A stretch of DNA of 30,338 nt, taken from the NCBI GenBank assembly GCA_023418575.1, contig JAEZZM010000020.1, positions 1 to 30,338 of the forward strand, in the 5' to 3' direction. Within the stretch, counting starts at the first letter, position 1; every line of letters starts with the position of its first letter. Origin of the DNA: Actinomycetes bacterium (GTDB lineage Bacteria; Actinomycetota; Coriobacteriia; Coriobacteriales; JAEZZM01). The translations under genes were made by a program, and so were the position numbers. This document shows, piece by piece, positions 1 through 7,008 of the stretch. The notes below the pieces were generated by a model. It had not been told where the DNA came from. It saw only the letters and a list, made by a program, of their open reading frames with translations, and ran no database searches.

Positions 1-258
1 GCTGGTGAGGTTTTAGTTCCTATTAAGGGCAAGCCTCAAGCTGGTGCTATCGCCTTTAATCGACTGGAGCAGCCACGTGGCGAAAGTTATTATTTTGCTG
101 AAAGTAATGGAAGCAAAAATCTTGAGCGTTTTAGGTTGCGCACGCCAACGGCCATGAATATACCAGGCATGGTTTTAGCCGTAAAAGGCTGTCAGCTTTC
201 TGATGTATCAATGATCATTCTTACTATTGATCCATGTATTTCTTGTACCGAGCGCTAG
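1..258 (+). CDS. echE: [NiFe]-hydrogenase large subunit, Ech/group 4 type (C-terminal 85 residues, 5' end outside window)
   Basis: This is an open frame from the first base to a TAG at 256-258, so the gene is cut by the window edge. The visible 85 residues hold the LRTPT / MNIPGM segment and end in DPCISCTER, the second Cys-x-x-Cys pair (C79 and C82 of the fragment) that ligates the Ni-Fe centre. Group 4 energy-converting hydrogenases (EchE, CooH, HycE) and the related complex I 49-kDa subunit share this region, but complex I lacks these cysteines, so a true hydrogenase is indicated. The protein stops right after the Arg that marks the maturation cleavage site, so no C-terminal peptide remains to be removed. 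The ferredoxin-subunit gene begins 13 bp downstream, as at the end of ech operons. The product would sit on the cytoplasmic face of the membrane complex and produce or consume H2. Exact subgroup naming is inferred. Confidence 0.85.
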   Translation, partial: AGEVLVPIKGKPQAGAIAFNRLEQPRGESYYFAESNGSKNLERFRLRTPTAMNIPGMVLAVKGCQLSDVSMIILTIDPCISCTER

Positions 259-271
259 GAGGGAAGTGAAG

Positions 272-658
272 ATGGCTAGTTTTAAACTGGGAAAGATGAC
301 GCTTAGGTCCATCTTTAAAAAACCAATTACCACGGCTTATCCTGCAGAGCCCATTAGTTTTCATCCAAATGTGCGCGGTCATATTGAAAACAATATTGAT
401 GAGTGTATTTTATGCGGGATTTGTCAGAGAAACTGCCCTTCTGGAGCCTTAAAGGTCGATAAAAAAGCAGGAATTTGGGCAATTGATAGATTTGCCTGCG
501 TACAATGCAAGTATTGTGTGCAAACCTGTCCTAAGCATTCTCTGCGCATGGAAAACACTTATACTAAGCCTAGTGCACAAAAGGGTTTATATTCCTTGCA
601 AAAAGCGCAAGAATCACAAGAGAGTTCTAAAAAGGACTTACAGGAAGCCCAGGCCTAG
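272..658 (+). CDS. echF: Ech-type hydrogenase ferredoxin subunit, two [4Fe-4S] clusters
   Basis: The 128-residue protein has two classic C-x2-C-x2-C-x3-C-P motifs: C45, C48, C51, C55 and C76, C79, C82, C86. Each set of three plus the distal Cys of the other builds one [4Fe-4S] cluster. The N-terminal region (a basic start, then FHPNVRGHIENNIDEC) resembles EchF/NuoI-like subunits that pass electrons between ferredoxin and the small subunit. I chose the ATG at 272 because GAGGGAAG lies just upstream and the longer frame from 227 would overlap the large-subunit gene by 32 bp. The last 35 residues are rich in Q, K, S and E and look disordered. The gene closes the operon, with a terminator 45 bp after the stop. 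Confidence 0.85.
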   Translation: MASFKLGKMTLRSIFKKPITTAYPAEPISFHPNVRGHIENNIDECILCGICQRNCPSGALKVDKKAGIWAIDRFACVQCKYCVQTCPKHSLRMENTYTKPSAQKGLYSLQKAQESQESSKKDLQEAQA

Positions 659-702
659 AGAAGATCTAAGGCTTGAAGAAGTACAAAGCTTTGCAGTTTT
701 AC

Positions 703-736
703 AAAAGCCAGGAAACCCCTTGTTTCCTGGCTTTTT
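703..736 (+). terminator. Intrinsic terminator of the hydrogenase operon
   Basis: A 14-bp perfect stem (703-716 with 722-735) has a 5-nt loop (CCCTT) and runs into a T tract. It lies 45 bp after the echF-like stop codon. The A-rich 5' side makes it partly bidirectional in form, but no minus-strand gene ends here. Confidence 0.92.
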
Positions 737-764
737 GATTTTTGTCATAGGCTCTTACTATAAT
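735..764 (+). promoter_or_regulatory. Sigma-A-type promoter for the D,D-carboxypeptidase gene
   Basis: A perfect TATAAT (759-764) is preceded by TTGATT (735-740) at a spacing of 18 bp. It sits between the upstream terminator and the GTG start at 795; the -35 overlaps the T tract of the terminator. The prediction is from motif matching only. Confidence 0.55.
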
Positions 765-794
765 GGCATTATAAGAAATCTGAAAGGTTGATAG

Positions 795-2372
795 GTGGAT
801 AAGATCTTTTATAGCTGGTGCTTTAGACAAAAAAGAATACTTGTATCGCTTTTTTTGTTCTTGCTTTCTTGTGCTGTTGTGCTGGTATTTATAAGTATTA
901 TTGGCCCAAAGGCTATCGCCTTAGAAAAGCCAAGCATTCCTGTGATAAAAGATAGGGAGTATAAGCAAGAGCAAGAAGGGCGGCAAGCTCAGGCTACACA
1001 AGCTGATCTGGCGCCTCAAACAGATGATGCACAAAATGCCACTTCTATACAAGGTCAAGCTGATCAGAACGCTGCCAGTGGTGAAGCTTCTGCTCCTATA
1101 GCAAAAAGGCAGATAAAGCATGATATCTTTCCCACTGCACCTAGTTTGCGCCCCTTTGAGGGGCAAGGTCCTTATCGCCCTGCAGGACCAAATCCTGCAT
1201 CAGCTGATGAAGATTATATACTTGGTCTAAGTAAAGCACAGGCAGAATCACAGCTATACTATGGTCCTTCGACTAGAGCAAGTATTGCTTTTGTAATAGA
1301 TGCAAGTGGAAAAGAGTATTTCACGCGGCATATTGATGATATAAGCCCCATGGCTTCGCTCACTAAAATGATGGCACTCCTTTATGCCTTGGAAAAGGGG
1401 CTAAGCCTTGATACCTCTTGCACTATTTCTGAGTATGCTACTAAGGTTACGGGCAATAAGATGGGTTGGATGGCTGGCACAACAGTGCCTCTTTCTGAGC
1501 TTATGCAAGCCATGATAATACATTCTGGAAATGACGCTGCTATAGCATTGGCAGAAGCAGTATCTGGCTCAGAGCAGGCTTTTTGTATGGAGATGGGCAA
1601 GCGAGCTCAGGAGCTTGGCTGTACAAGTAGTCAGTTTGTTACACCTCATGGACTAGATAGAACAGGGCACTATTCAAGCGGTCGAGATCTTTTTATCATC
1701 GCTCGCGAGCTCATGAAGTATCCCTTCTTTAGAGAGAATGCAAAAAAGCCACTTATGGATTTTAATATCAATGGGGAAATAAAGAGATTTAATAACACCA
1801 ATAGCCTTGTTGCGCAAGATGCTGGATTTAAAGGGGTAAAAACGGGCTTTACCCTCCAGGCGGGATACAGTCTTTTGAGCTACTATGAGCAAGATGACAT
1901 AGCCGCTTATATATTGGTTATGGGCACAAAATCTAATGAATCAAGAAATCAGGAAACCCTTAAGCTTTTAAACTGGTTAAAAACTTTCTACTCAAAGCAG
2001 TATTTAGTGAGGTCCGATAAGCCCTTTGCATACTTTGAAGCTAATCCTTTGCGTTTTGGCTATTTGAGGGCACTTAGAGCTGAGAAAAACTTGATATATT
2101 ATCGTGATCCTCATAAAGAAAAAGCTGCTTATAGCTTATTTGCAAATCAGGAAAAGCGTGGCTTTTTAGGATCTGAGAGCAAGGCTGGAGAAGTATTCCT
2201 ATCTAAGCAAAGTAATCAGCGTCAAAATTTTGAGCAAAAAACAATCAATTTAGTGGGTGATAAGAGTATTGTTCGCTGGTCTTCTCTAAAACCTAGGCAG
2301 CTCAATAGCGTATACTATTTAGCTTCTGGAAGGTTTAGAGCTGTGGGTGTAATAAATCCTTATCAGCTCTAA
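795..2372 (+). CDS. dacF: D-alanyl-D-alanine carboxypeptidase (PBP5/DacF type, serine peptidase S11)
   Basis: A penicillin-binding D,D-carboxypeptidase that trims the terminal D-Ala from peptidoglycan stem peptides outside the membrane. The three active-site motifs of the family are present and well spaced: S188-L-T-K191, S244-G-N246 and K349-T-G351. A hydrophobic segment at about residues 15-36 is a signal anchor or signal peptide. It is followed by a low-complexity Q/A/D-rich linker of about 90 residues before the catalytic domain (about 150-400). The remaining 125 residues may be a degenerate C-terminal domain. At 525 residues it is longer than typical DacF (about 390-440), mainly because of the linker and tail. 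Translation starts at GTG (795) with AAAGG seven bases upstream. Its own promoter lies directly upstream, so it heads a plus-strand run of genes. Confidence 0.9.
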   Translation: MDKIFYSWCFRQKRILVSLFLFLLSCAVVLVFISIIGPKAIALEKPSIPVIKDREYKQEQEGRQAQATQADLAPQTDDAQNATSIQGQADQNAASGEASAPIAKRQIKHDIFPTAPSLRPFEGQGPYRPAGPNPASADEDYILGLSKAQAESQLYYGPSTRASIAFVIDASGKEYFTRHIDDISPMASLTKMMALLYALEKGLSLDTSCTISEYATKVTGNKMGWMAGTTVPLSELMQAMIIHSGNDAAIALAEAVSGSEQAFCMEMGKRAQELGCTSSQFVTPHGLDRTGHYSSGRDLFIIARELMKYPFFRENAKKPLMDFNINGEIKRFNNTNSLVAQDAGFKGVKTGFTLQAGYSLLSYYEQDDIAAYILVMGTKSNESRNQETLKLLNWLKTFYSKQYLVRSDKPFAYFEANPLRFGYLRALRAEKNLIYYRDPHKEKAAYSLFANQEKRGFLGSESKAGEVFLSKQSNQRQNFEQKTINLVGDKSIVRWSSLKPRQLNSVYYLASGRFRAVGVINPYQL

Positions 2373-2489
2373 CTGCTCTTAGTGTTTTGAGGCTCTGTTA
2401 CAAGGCATTAGTGGGAATCGCTGAGCAAGGCTTGCTATTAGTAAATATTAAAGATATTGGATATTTGATATACAAGAGCAAGGGGAGAG

Positions 2490-3302
2490 ATGGATATTCA
2501 AGATAGAGAGATACATGAAGAGAGGCGCTACAGCCCTCTAGTATTAGAAGAAGATAGTCTTGGTGCTGAATATAAAAGATATGGACATCTTTACCTGCCA
2601 GCTGTTTATAGAGATTTAGAAGATGAGCTCAGTGCTGGTCAAATTGCGCTTTGTGATTACTCCTGCCTAAGCATGATTAGTTTAAGTGGGAACTTGGCAA
2701 GAAAGCTTTGTGACTCAATTGTATTTGATCTTGAGAAGGAAAATAGCTTAACAAGTTCAGATGCCATTAAACTAAAAGCTGGTCTTATTTTAACTACAGA
2801 TCATTTGGTCTCAGAGCTTGTCTTGCGTATTGATATGGGAGAAGGCCAACAGATGCTTCTCTGCAGCCTTAGTAATAAAGAAGAGCTCTTAGAAGGCTTT
2901 AAAGAACAGTTGGCTGTTGAGCCTTATAATTTAGTTATTGAAGATGAGAGCTCAAAGCTTTGTACCCTTGCCTTATATGGCAGTGGAGAAGATCTTGAAG
3001 ATCTGCTTAAAGATTATTTAAGTGAAGAGCAGGACTACCCAAAGCTCTTTGAACTTAAGGCACTTAACTTAGATGAGATTCCGGCAATGGTATATCGTCT
3101 AAAGATACGTCAGCCAAAAGAATTGCTTCTGGTACAAGTATCTTTTGATCAGGCAGCTCGACTTTGGAGATCCTTGCTAAGCTTTGAGCAACTTATCCCT
3201 TGGGGCATAGAACGTTTTGACTCTGCCTTGGAAGAAGATCTTCCAGCACTTTCAATGCTCAAAGAGGCTAAGTTGTATACTAAAGATGAACTTAAACTTT
3301 AA
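2490..3302 (+). CDS. GcvT-like (aminomethyltransferase-fold) protein, probably degenerate
   Basis: A 270-residue protein with distant likeness to the glycine-cleavage T protein / YgfZ family. The N-terminal part (YGHLYLPAVY, then ALCDYSCLSMISLSGN at about 51-68) follows the GcvT pattern of LPVxY, fDxShmxxixvxG. The stretch around 218-260 (QVSFDQAARLW ... PWGIERFDSALEEDLPAL) follows the GcvT pattern in which a ligand-binding strand leads to LW, then PxGLxARDxLRLEAGxxL. The TGE motif and the conserved Asp of active GcvT are not evident, and the protein is about 100 residues short of GcvT (about 360) because the C-terminal barrel is missing. A folate-binding or structural role is therefore possible, but catalysis is doubtful. 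The start is ATG with AGGGG four bases upstream. It precedes an FHA gene and a MerR gene. This recognition is by eye only. Confidence 0.55.
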   Translation: MDIQDREIHEERRYSPLVLEEDSLGAEYKRYGHLYLPAVYRDLEDELSAGQIALCDYSCLSMISLSGNLARKLCDSIVFDLEKENSLTSSDAIKLKAGLILTTDHLVSELVLRIDMGEGQQMLLCSLSNKEELLEGFKEQLAVEPYNLVIEDESSKLCTLALYGSGEDLEDLLKDYLSEEQDYPKLFELKALNLDEIPAMVYRLKIRQPKELLLVQVSFDQAARLWRSLLSFEQLIPWGIERFDSALEEDLPALSMLKEAKLYTKDELKL

Positions 3303-3408
3303 TTATAAGGCTATCTCTAAGTATAAAGTTTAACTTTAAGGTAGCTTGTTAAAATGTTTAGTATCAGGTAGTCTATAAAGGTGAAATTAAAGCTGAAGGT
3401 AGGGTCAT

Positions 3409-3885
3409 ATGATTGATCAAACAGGTGAATTTGAAATGGGTGAGAAACTAAACCCAGGTGACACCAATCAACAAAATATTGCTATGAGTAAAGCTGCAGT
3501 AAGTTCAACCCAGGTATTTTCTAATATTTCCTTAGATACACAAGTACCTCAGGCTGTTACTCAGGCAGAAGCTCATTCATATGTTGAGGTAGTTAAGGGC
3601 CCCTATGCAGGAGAGTATTTTTGTTTAGATTACAATCTCGTTACTATAGGCAGAGATCCTGAGTGCTCAATATTTCTTAACGATATGACAGTCTCTCGTG
3701 AACACTGTAAGTTAGAGAAGCGCGAAGGGTTTTGGCATCTTACAGATTGCGGTTCGCTTAATGGTACCTGGGTAAATGGAGCTATTGTTTCTGAGGCAGA
3801 CCTTTATGATGGAAGCTCAATTCAGATAGGTACCTATGTCTTAGTTTTACATATTTCCTCTTCAGATTGCCCTTGTAGTAAGTAG
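3409..3885 (+). CDS. FHA-domain protein, GarA/OdhI-like
   Basis: A 158-residue cytoplasmic protein made of a flexible N-terminal tail (1-55) and one forkhead-associated domain (about 58-150). The phosphothreonine-binding residues are all visible: G81-R82, S96-R97-E98-H99 and L117-N118-G119-T120 with N123-G124. Size and layout match the actinobacterial GarA/OdhI proteins, whose N-terminal ETTSVFR motif is phosphorylated by Ser/Thr kinases and then folds back onto the FHA domain. Here the tail has SSTQVF (32-37), a possible diverged phospho-site at T34. The gene is followed by a MerR gene, as garA (Rv1827) is followed by Rv1828 in Mycobacterium. The start ATG (3409) follows AAGGTAGG. Function as a switch on 2-oxoglutarate or glutamate metabolism is inference from GarA. 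Confidence 0.85.
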   Translation: MIDQTGEFEMGEKLNPGDTNQQNIAMSKAAVSSTQVFSNISLDTQVPQAVTQAEAHSYVEVVKGPYAGEYFCLDYNLVTIGRDPECSIFLNDMTVSREHCKLEKREGFWHLTDCGSLNGTWVNGAIVSEADLYDGSSIQIGTYVLVLHISSSDCPCSK

Positions 3886-3948
3886 CTTATAGCGTCCTTA
3901 TAAAATAATCTTTTTAAGGCAAGGCCTTGAATCAATAAAGGAGCTTTC

Positions 3949-4686
3949 TTGAGCATAGAATATATAAGTATTGGTGAATTAGTTAAAAGACTTCAGCACA
4001 ACTACCCTGATCTTAGCGTTTCTAAGGTTAGGTTTCTTGAGGATGAGGGTCTTATATCACCAAAGCGTTCTGCCAGTGGATATAGAAAGTATGCACCTGC
4101 TGATATTGAACGTTTGGAAAAGATTTTATATCTGCAAAAATCTTATTTCTATCCATTAAGCATCATTAAAGAGGAACTTGATAAGGAAGAGTCAAAAGAT
4201 CAAGTTCAACAAGAGCTTCAATCTCGTCGCTACACTGATGAGGCGCGCAGCCCACTTCCCTTGGGTGCAGAAGATAAAAAGCATCCAATAGAACACATGC
4301 CTGAGCTTATCGGCGTAGACATTCAGTTTGTGCGTAAACTTACAGAATTCAATATCATTACCTTAGAAATGAGCCCAAAGGGTAGAACCTTAGTAGATGG
4401 ACATCTCCTAAGCCTCATTAAAACCTGCTATGAACTTAAGCGTTTTGGAGTTGAACCCAGGCACTTAAAGAGCTTTCTTTTAAGCGTTCAACGTGAAAGC
4501 CTCGTCTTTGAAACTGTGCTTTCTTCTATAGTCGGTAAACAAAAATCTGAAATATCACCAGAAGATAAGCAGCGTTTTGCTCTTGTTTTTAACCAATTGG
4601 AAGATTTGACGCATGAGGTAAGAAGATCGCTGCTTAAGCAAGTTTTACAAAGTGAGTTCAAAAATCTTGATCTCAAGGCGCTATAA
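3949..4686 (+). CDS. MerR-family transcriptional regulator (Rv1828-like)
   Basis: The 245-residue protein opens with a winged helix-turn-helix of MerR type: ISIGELVKRL, KVRFLEDEGLISPKR, GYRKY and a following helix (about 5-78). The remainder is a helical effector or dimerisation region without the metal-binding cysteines of MerR/CueR, so it is not a metal sensor of that kind. Position next to an FHA gene matches the garA-Rv1828 pair in mycobacteria. Translation appears to start at TTG (3949-3951), supported by AAAGGAG at 3937-3943 with 5-nt spacing. It is 63 bp downstream of the FHA stop, so co-transcription is likely. Its targets are not known from sequence. Confidence 0.82.
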   Translation: MSIEYISIGELVKRLQHNYPDLSVSKVRFLEDEGLISPKRSASGYRKYAPADIERLEKILYLQKSYFYPLSIIKEELDKEESKDQVQQELQSRRYTDEARSPLPLGAEDKKHPIEHMPELIGVDIQFVRKLTEFNIITLEMSPKGRTLVDGHLLSLIKTCYELKRFGVEPRHLKSFLLSVQRESLVFETVLSSIVGKQKSEISPEDKQRFALVFNQLEDLTHEVRRSLLKQVLQSEFKNLDLKAL

Positions 4687-4740
4687 GTTACCAAGAAGTA
4701 GTATAGTTATTTTGTTTGTTTCTTACGAAAAGGTAAAAGT

Positions 4741-5268
4741 ATGTTTGATATAAAGCCCTATATTCTCGATATCCCCAATTATCCCGAAGAAGGTGTGGTC
4801 TTTAAGGATATTACGCCTTTATTGGCGCATCCTGAGGCCTTTAGGGCTGCCATAACACAGATTGCTGAGCATTTTGCCGATAAGGGCATAACCAAGGTAA
4901 TAGGAGCAGAGGCTCGAGGTTTTATCATAGGTACCCCCGTTGCTTATGAAATGAAGGCTGGTTTTATCCCAGCTAGAAAACCAGGTAAACTCCCTCGTAA
5001 GACTTTAAGTGTTGAATATGCCTTAGAGTATGGTACAGATCGTCTCGAAATTCATGATGATGCCCTCTCTTGTGATGATGTAGTTCTTATCGTAGATGAT
5101 GTCTTAGCTACAGGAGGAACTGCCTGCGCTCAAATAGAGATGGTTAAACAAGCAGGCGCCAAGCTTGCTGGCTTTGCTTTTATCTTAGAGCTTGATTTCT
5201 TAAAAGGTAGAGATAAGATTACTCAAGAAGGGGAGTATGATATCCTTTCCCTCATGAATGTTGAGTGA
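4741..5268 (+). CDS. apt: Adenine phosphoribosyltransferase
   Basis: Purine salvage enzyme that converts adenine and PRPP to AMP and pyrophosphate in the cytosol. The PRPP-binding loop is clear at residues 116-127 (LIVDDVLATGGT). FKDITPLL (21-28) and the EARGFIIG and RKPGKLPRKT elements are typical of bacterial Apt. The length of 175 residues is normal for the family. ATG start with AAAAGG upstream. It lies 54 bp after the MerR gene and is probably the last gene of this plus-strand group, since a terminator follows 60 bp after its stop. Confidence 0.95.
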   Translation: MFDIKPYILDIPNYPEEGVVFKDITPLLAHPEAFRAAITQIAEHFADKGITKVIGAEARGFIIGTPVAYEMKAGFIPARKPGKLPRKTLSVEYALEYGTDRLEIHDDALSCDDVVLIVDDVLATGGTACAQIEMVKQAGAKLAGFAFILELDFLKGRDKITQEGEYDILSLMNVE

Positions 5269-5328
5269 TGTAGTAATTCAGAGGAGTCGCATAAAACTGC
5301 CTATCAATATATTCTTTGCTTGTGTCTT

Positions 5329-5362
5329 AAGCTGTGTTCCTTAAAAGAGCACAGCTTTTTTA
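5329..5362 (+). terminator. Intrinsic terminator after apt
   Basis: An 8-bp stem (5329-5336 AAGCTGTG with 5350-5357 CACAGCTT) with a 13-nt loop runs into a T-rich tract (5356-5361). Confidence 0.8.
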
Positions 5363-5734
5363 TTTCAATTCACTAGATTCTACATACAATCCTTGTCTTT
5401 CTACACATTACCTTAAAATGTGAGGGGTATAGTTTTACTACGTTTGAAGCGAAGTTAAGTTTCAAGCTCCATAACCTTATTGAAGCAAGTAAGAGTTTTC
5501 TTTCTTGCTTATACTTTTGATCTATAGATGAGATCAGTTTAGTTAAAGGCTTAGTTTTGCCTTGTGTAGTTTGTAGCTCTAATGAGCTTGCACAAAAAGG
5601 TTAGACTTAAAAGGCTGCGGTTTTTTAAGCGATAGGGAAAGATATATCACTAGCTCCTCTGTTCAAAAGATTAGCTTAGAGGGCATGCTGCTAGACTTGT
5701 ATTCTCTATTTGGGGCTTCTACTAAAGGAGCTTT
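5363..5734 (+). promoter_or_regulatory. Long non-coding leader upstream of the NlpC/P60 gene pair
   Basis: No gene is visible in these roughly 370 bases. They hold several inverted repeats: about 5440-5466 (GTTTGAA with TTCAAGC), 5483-5489 with 5504-5510 (AAGCAAG / CTTGCTT), and a GATC...GATC repeat near 5519-5535. A clean promoter could not be fixed. In other Actinobacteria, cell-wall hydrolase genes of this type often carry a c-di-AMP (ydaO) riboswitch. I looked for its conserved core and did not find a convincing match, so this is only a candidate structured leader. Confidence 0.35.
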
Positions 5735-6997
5735 ATGTCTAAATACAGCGCTCAGGGCGTATCGTTAAAAAAGGCCTTGTTAGCAGGAACTATTAGTCTT
5801 GCATGTCTTTGTGGCCTTGCATGTGCAGATTTGGGAAGTTTTGGAATCCAAGAAGCACAGGCTAGTTCCACAAAAGCAAAGATCAAAACAAAACAAGAAC
5901 AGGCCTCTCAAGTAAGAAGGCAACTTGAAGATTTGGGTGCCCAGGCAGATGAGGCAAATGATGCTATTTATGAGCTTGAGCAGCAATTAGCAGAGACTGA
6001 GCAGCATATCAAAGAAATTGTTGAGCAGCAGTTGCAAACCCAAGAAGAGCTTAACGATACACAAAAGCGCTTAGGAACTAGAGTGGCCGCTAACTATATG
6101 GCAGGCCAGAGTTCACTTCTAAGTGTTCTTATGGGTGCTGAAAGCTTTGATGATTTTGTTTCACGAGTCCAATATATTCAAGCTATTTCAGATTCTGAAG
6201 CTCAAATGATTCAACGTGCAAAAGAGCTTAAAAAGCAGCTCGAGGAGCTTAATACGGCTCTTAATCAAAGAAAAGCTGAAGAAGAATCACTGATTGATGA
6301 GAATAAGCAAAAGGCCGCAGAGCTTGAGCTTTATATGCAAGAGGCTCAAAAAATATTAAATTCTATTGATGCAGAATTACAAGCCTTAATTGAGCAGCAA
6401 AGAAAAGAAGAAGAAGCTCGGGCACAAGCTGCCTATCAGGCGCGTCTTCAAGCTGCAAAAAATAAGGTAAACAGAGCGCAAAATTCTTATCAGCAGGCAC
6501 AAGAAGCTCAGCGTAAGGCTGAAGCAGAGGCTAAGGCTGACCCCAATAATAAAGAAAAGCAAAAGGCAGCACAAGCTGCCGCCGAGGCAACCAAGAAAGC
6601 TAAAGCTGCTATTACCACTGCAACCAATGAGCACCAGGGTATAGTAGATGTTGCCCGTACCTATATTGGCACGCCTTATGCAGGTGTAAGTGGGGGACTA
6701 GATTGTTCTGGTTTGGTAAGTGCTGTATATAAGCAAAAGGGTGTCAATTTACCTCGATCATCAGCTGCACAGTGGGCTGCTGCTCAGTCTGAGGGCTGGT
6801 CTGTAGATCTTAATTCCTTAAGCCCCGGAGATTTGGTCTTTTATCGGAAAAAGGGATCAAATAGAGTGGGTCATGTAGCAATCTATGCAGGCAATGGTAA
6901 GGTTGTACAGGCTTATCATCCTGGAAGAAATGCTGATGAAGGCTCAATGAATATGAGCAATTGGGATATTGTAGGTGCTGGACGCCCTTCTAAATAA
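5735..6997 (+). CDS. Secreted PcsB-like NlpC/P60 peptidoglycan hydrolase (copy 1)
   Basis: A 420-residue exported cell-wall hydrolase. A signal peptide (hydrophobic core about 13-32) is probably cut after EAQA (A43). A long coiled coil (about 48-260) rich in Q, E and K follows. It contains a conserved hairpin region, AANYMAGQSSLLSVLMGAESFDDF with RVQYIQ (about 118-149), typical of PcsB/CwlO-type regulatory coils. The NlpC/P60 endopeptidase domain is at about 303-420, with the catalytic C324 (DCSGLV), H380 (GHVAIYAG) and a likely third residue H395. It would cleave within the stem peptide, and in PcsB-type proteins the coil keeps the enzyme inactive until it is docked to FtsEX. ATG start with AAAGGAGC. 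The paralogue follows after 11 bp. Confidence 0.9.
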   Translation: MSKYSAQGVSLKKALLAGTISLACLCGLACADLGSFGIQEAQASSTKAKIKTKQEQASQVRRQLEDLGAQADEANDAIYELEQQLAETEQHIKEIVEQQLQTQEELNDTQKRLGTRVAANYMAGQSSLLSVLMGAESFDDFVSRVQYIQAISDSEAQMIQRAKELKKQLEELNTALNQRKAEEESLIDENKQKAAELELYMQEAQKILNSIDAELQALIEQQRKEEEARAQAAYQARLQAAKNKVNRAQNSYQQAQEAQRKAEAEAKADPNNKEKQKAAQAAAEATKKAKAAITTATNEHQGIVDVARTYIGTPYAGVSGGLDCSGLVSAVYKQKGVNLPRSSAAQWAAAQSEGWSVDLNSLSPGDLVFYRKKGSNRVGHVAIYAGNGKVVQAYHPGRNADEGSMNMSNWDIVGAGRPSK

Positions 6998-7008
6998 TCG
7001 GAGTTAAT

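Noticed and set aside
227..271. A longer start for the ferredoxin subunit at 227.
   Set aside because: It would run inside the hydrogenase large-subunit gene without a ribosome binding site, while 272 has GAGGGAAG and the natural EchF-like N-terminus.
5600..5700. c-di-AMP (ydaO) riboswitch, from a faint likeness of CACTAGCTCCTC to the conserved 3' core.
   Set aside because: The other conserved blocks could not be aligned, so I kept it only as an unspecified structured leader.
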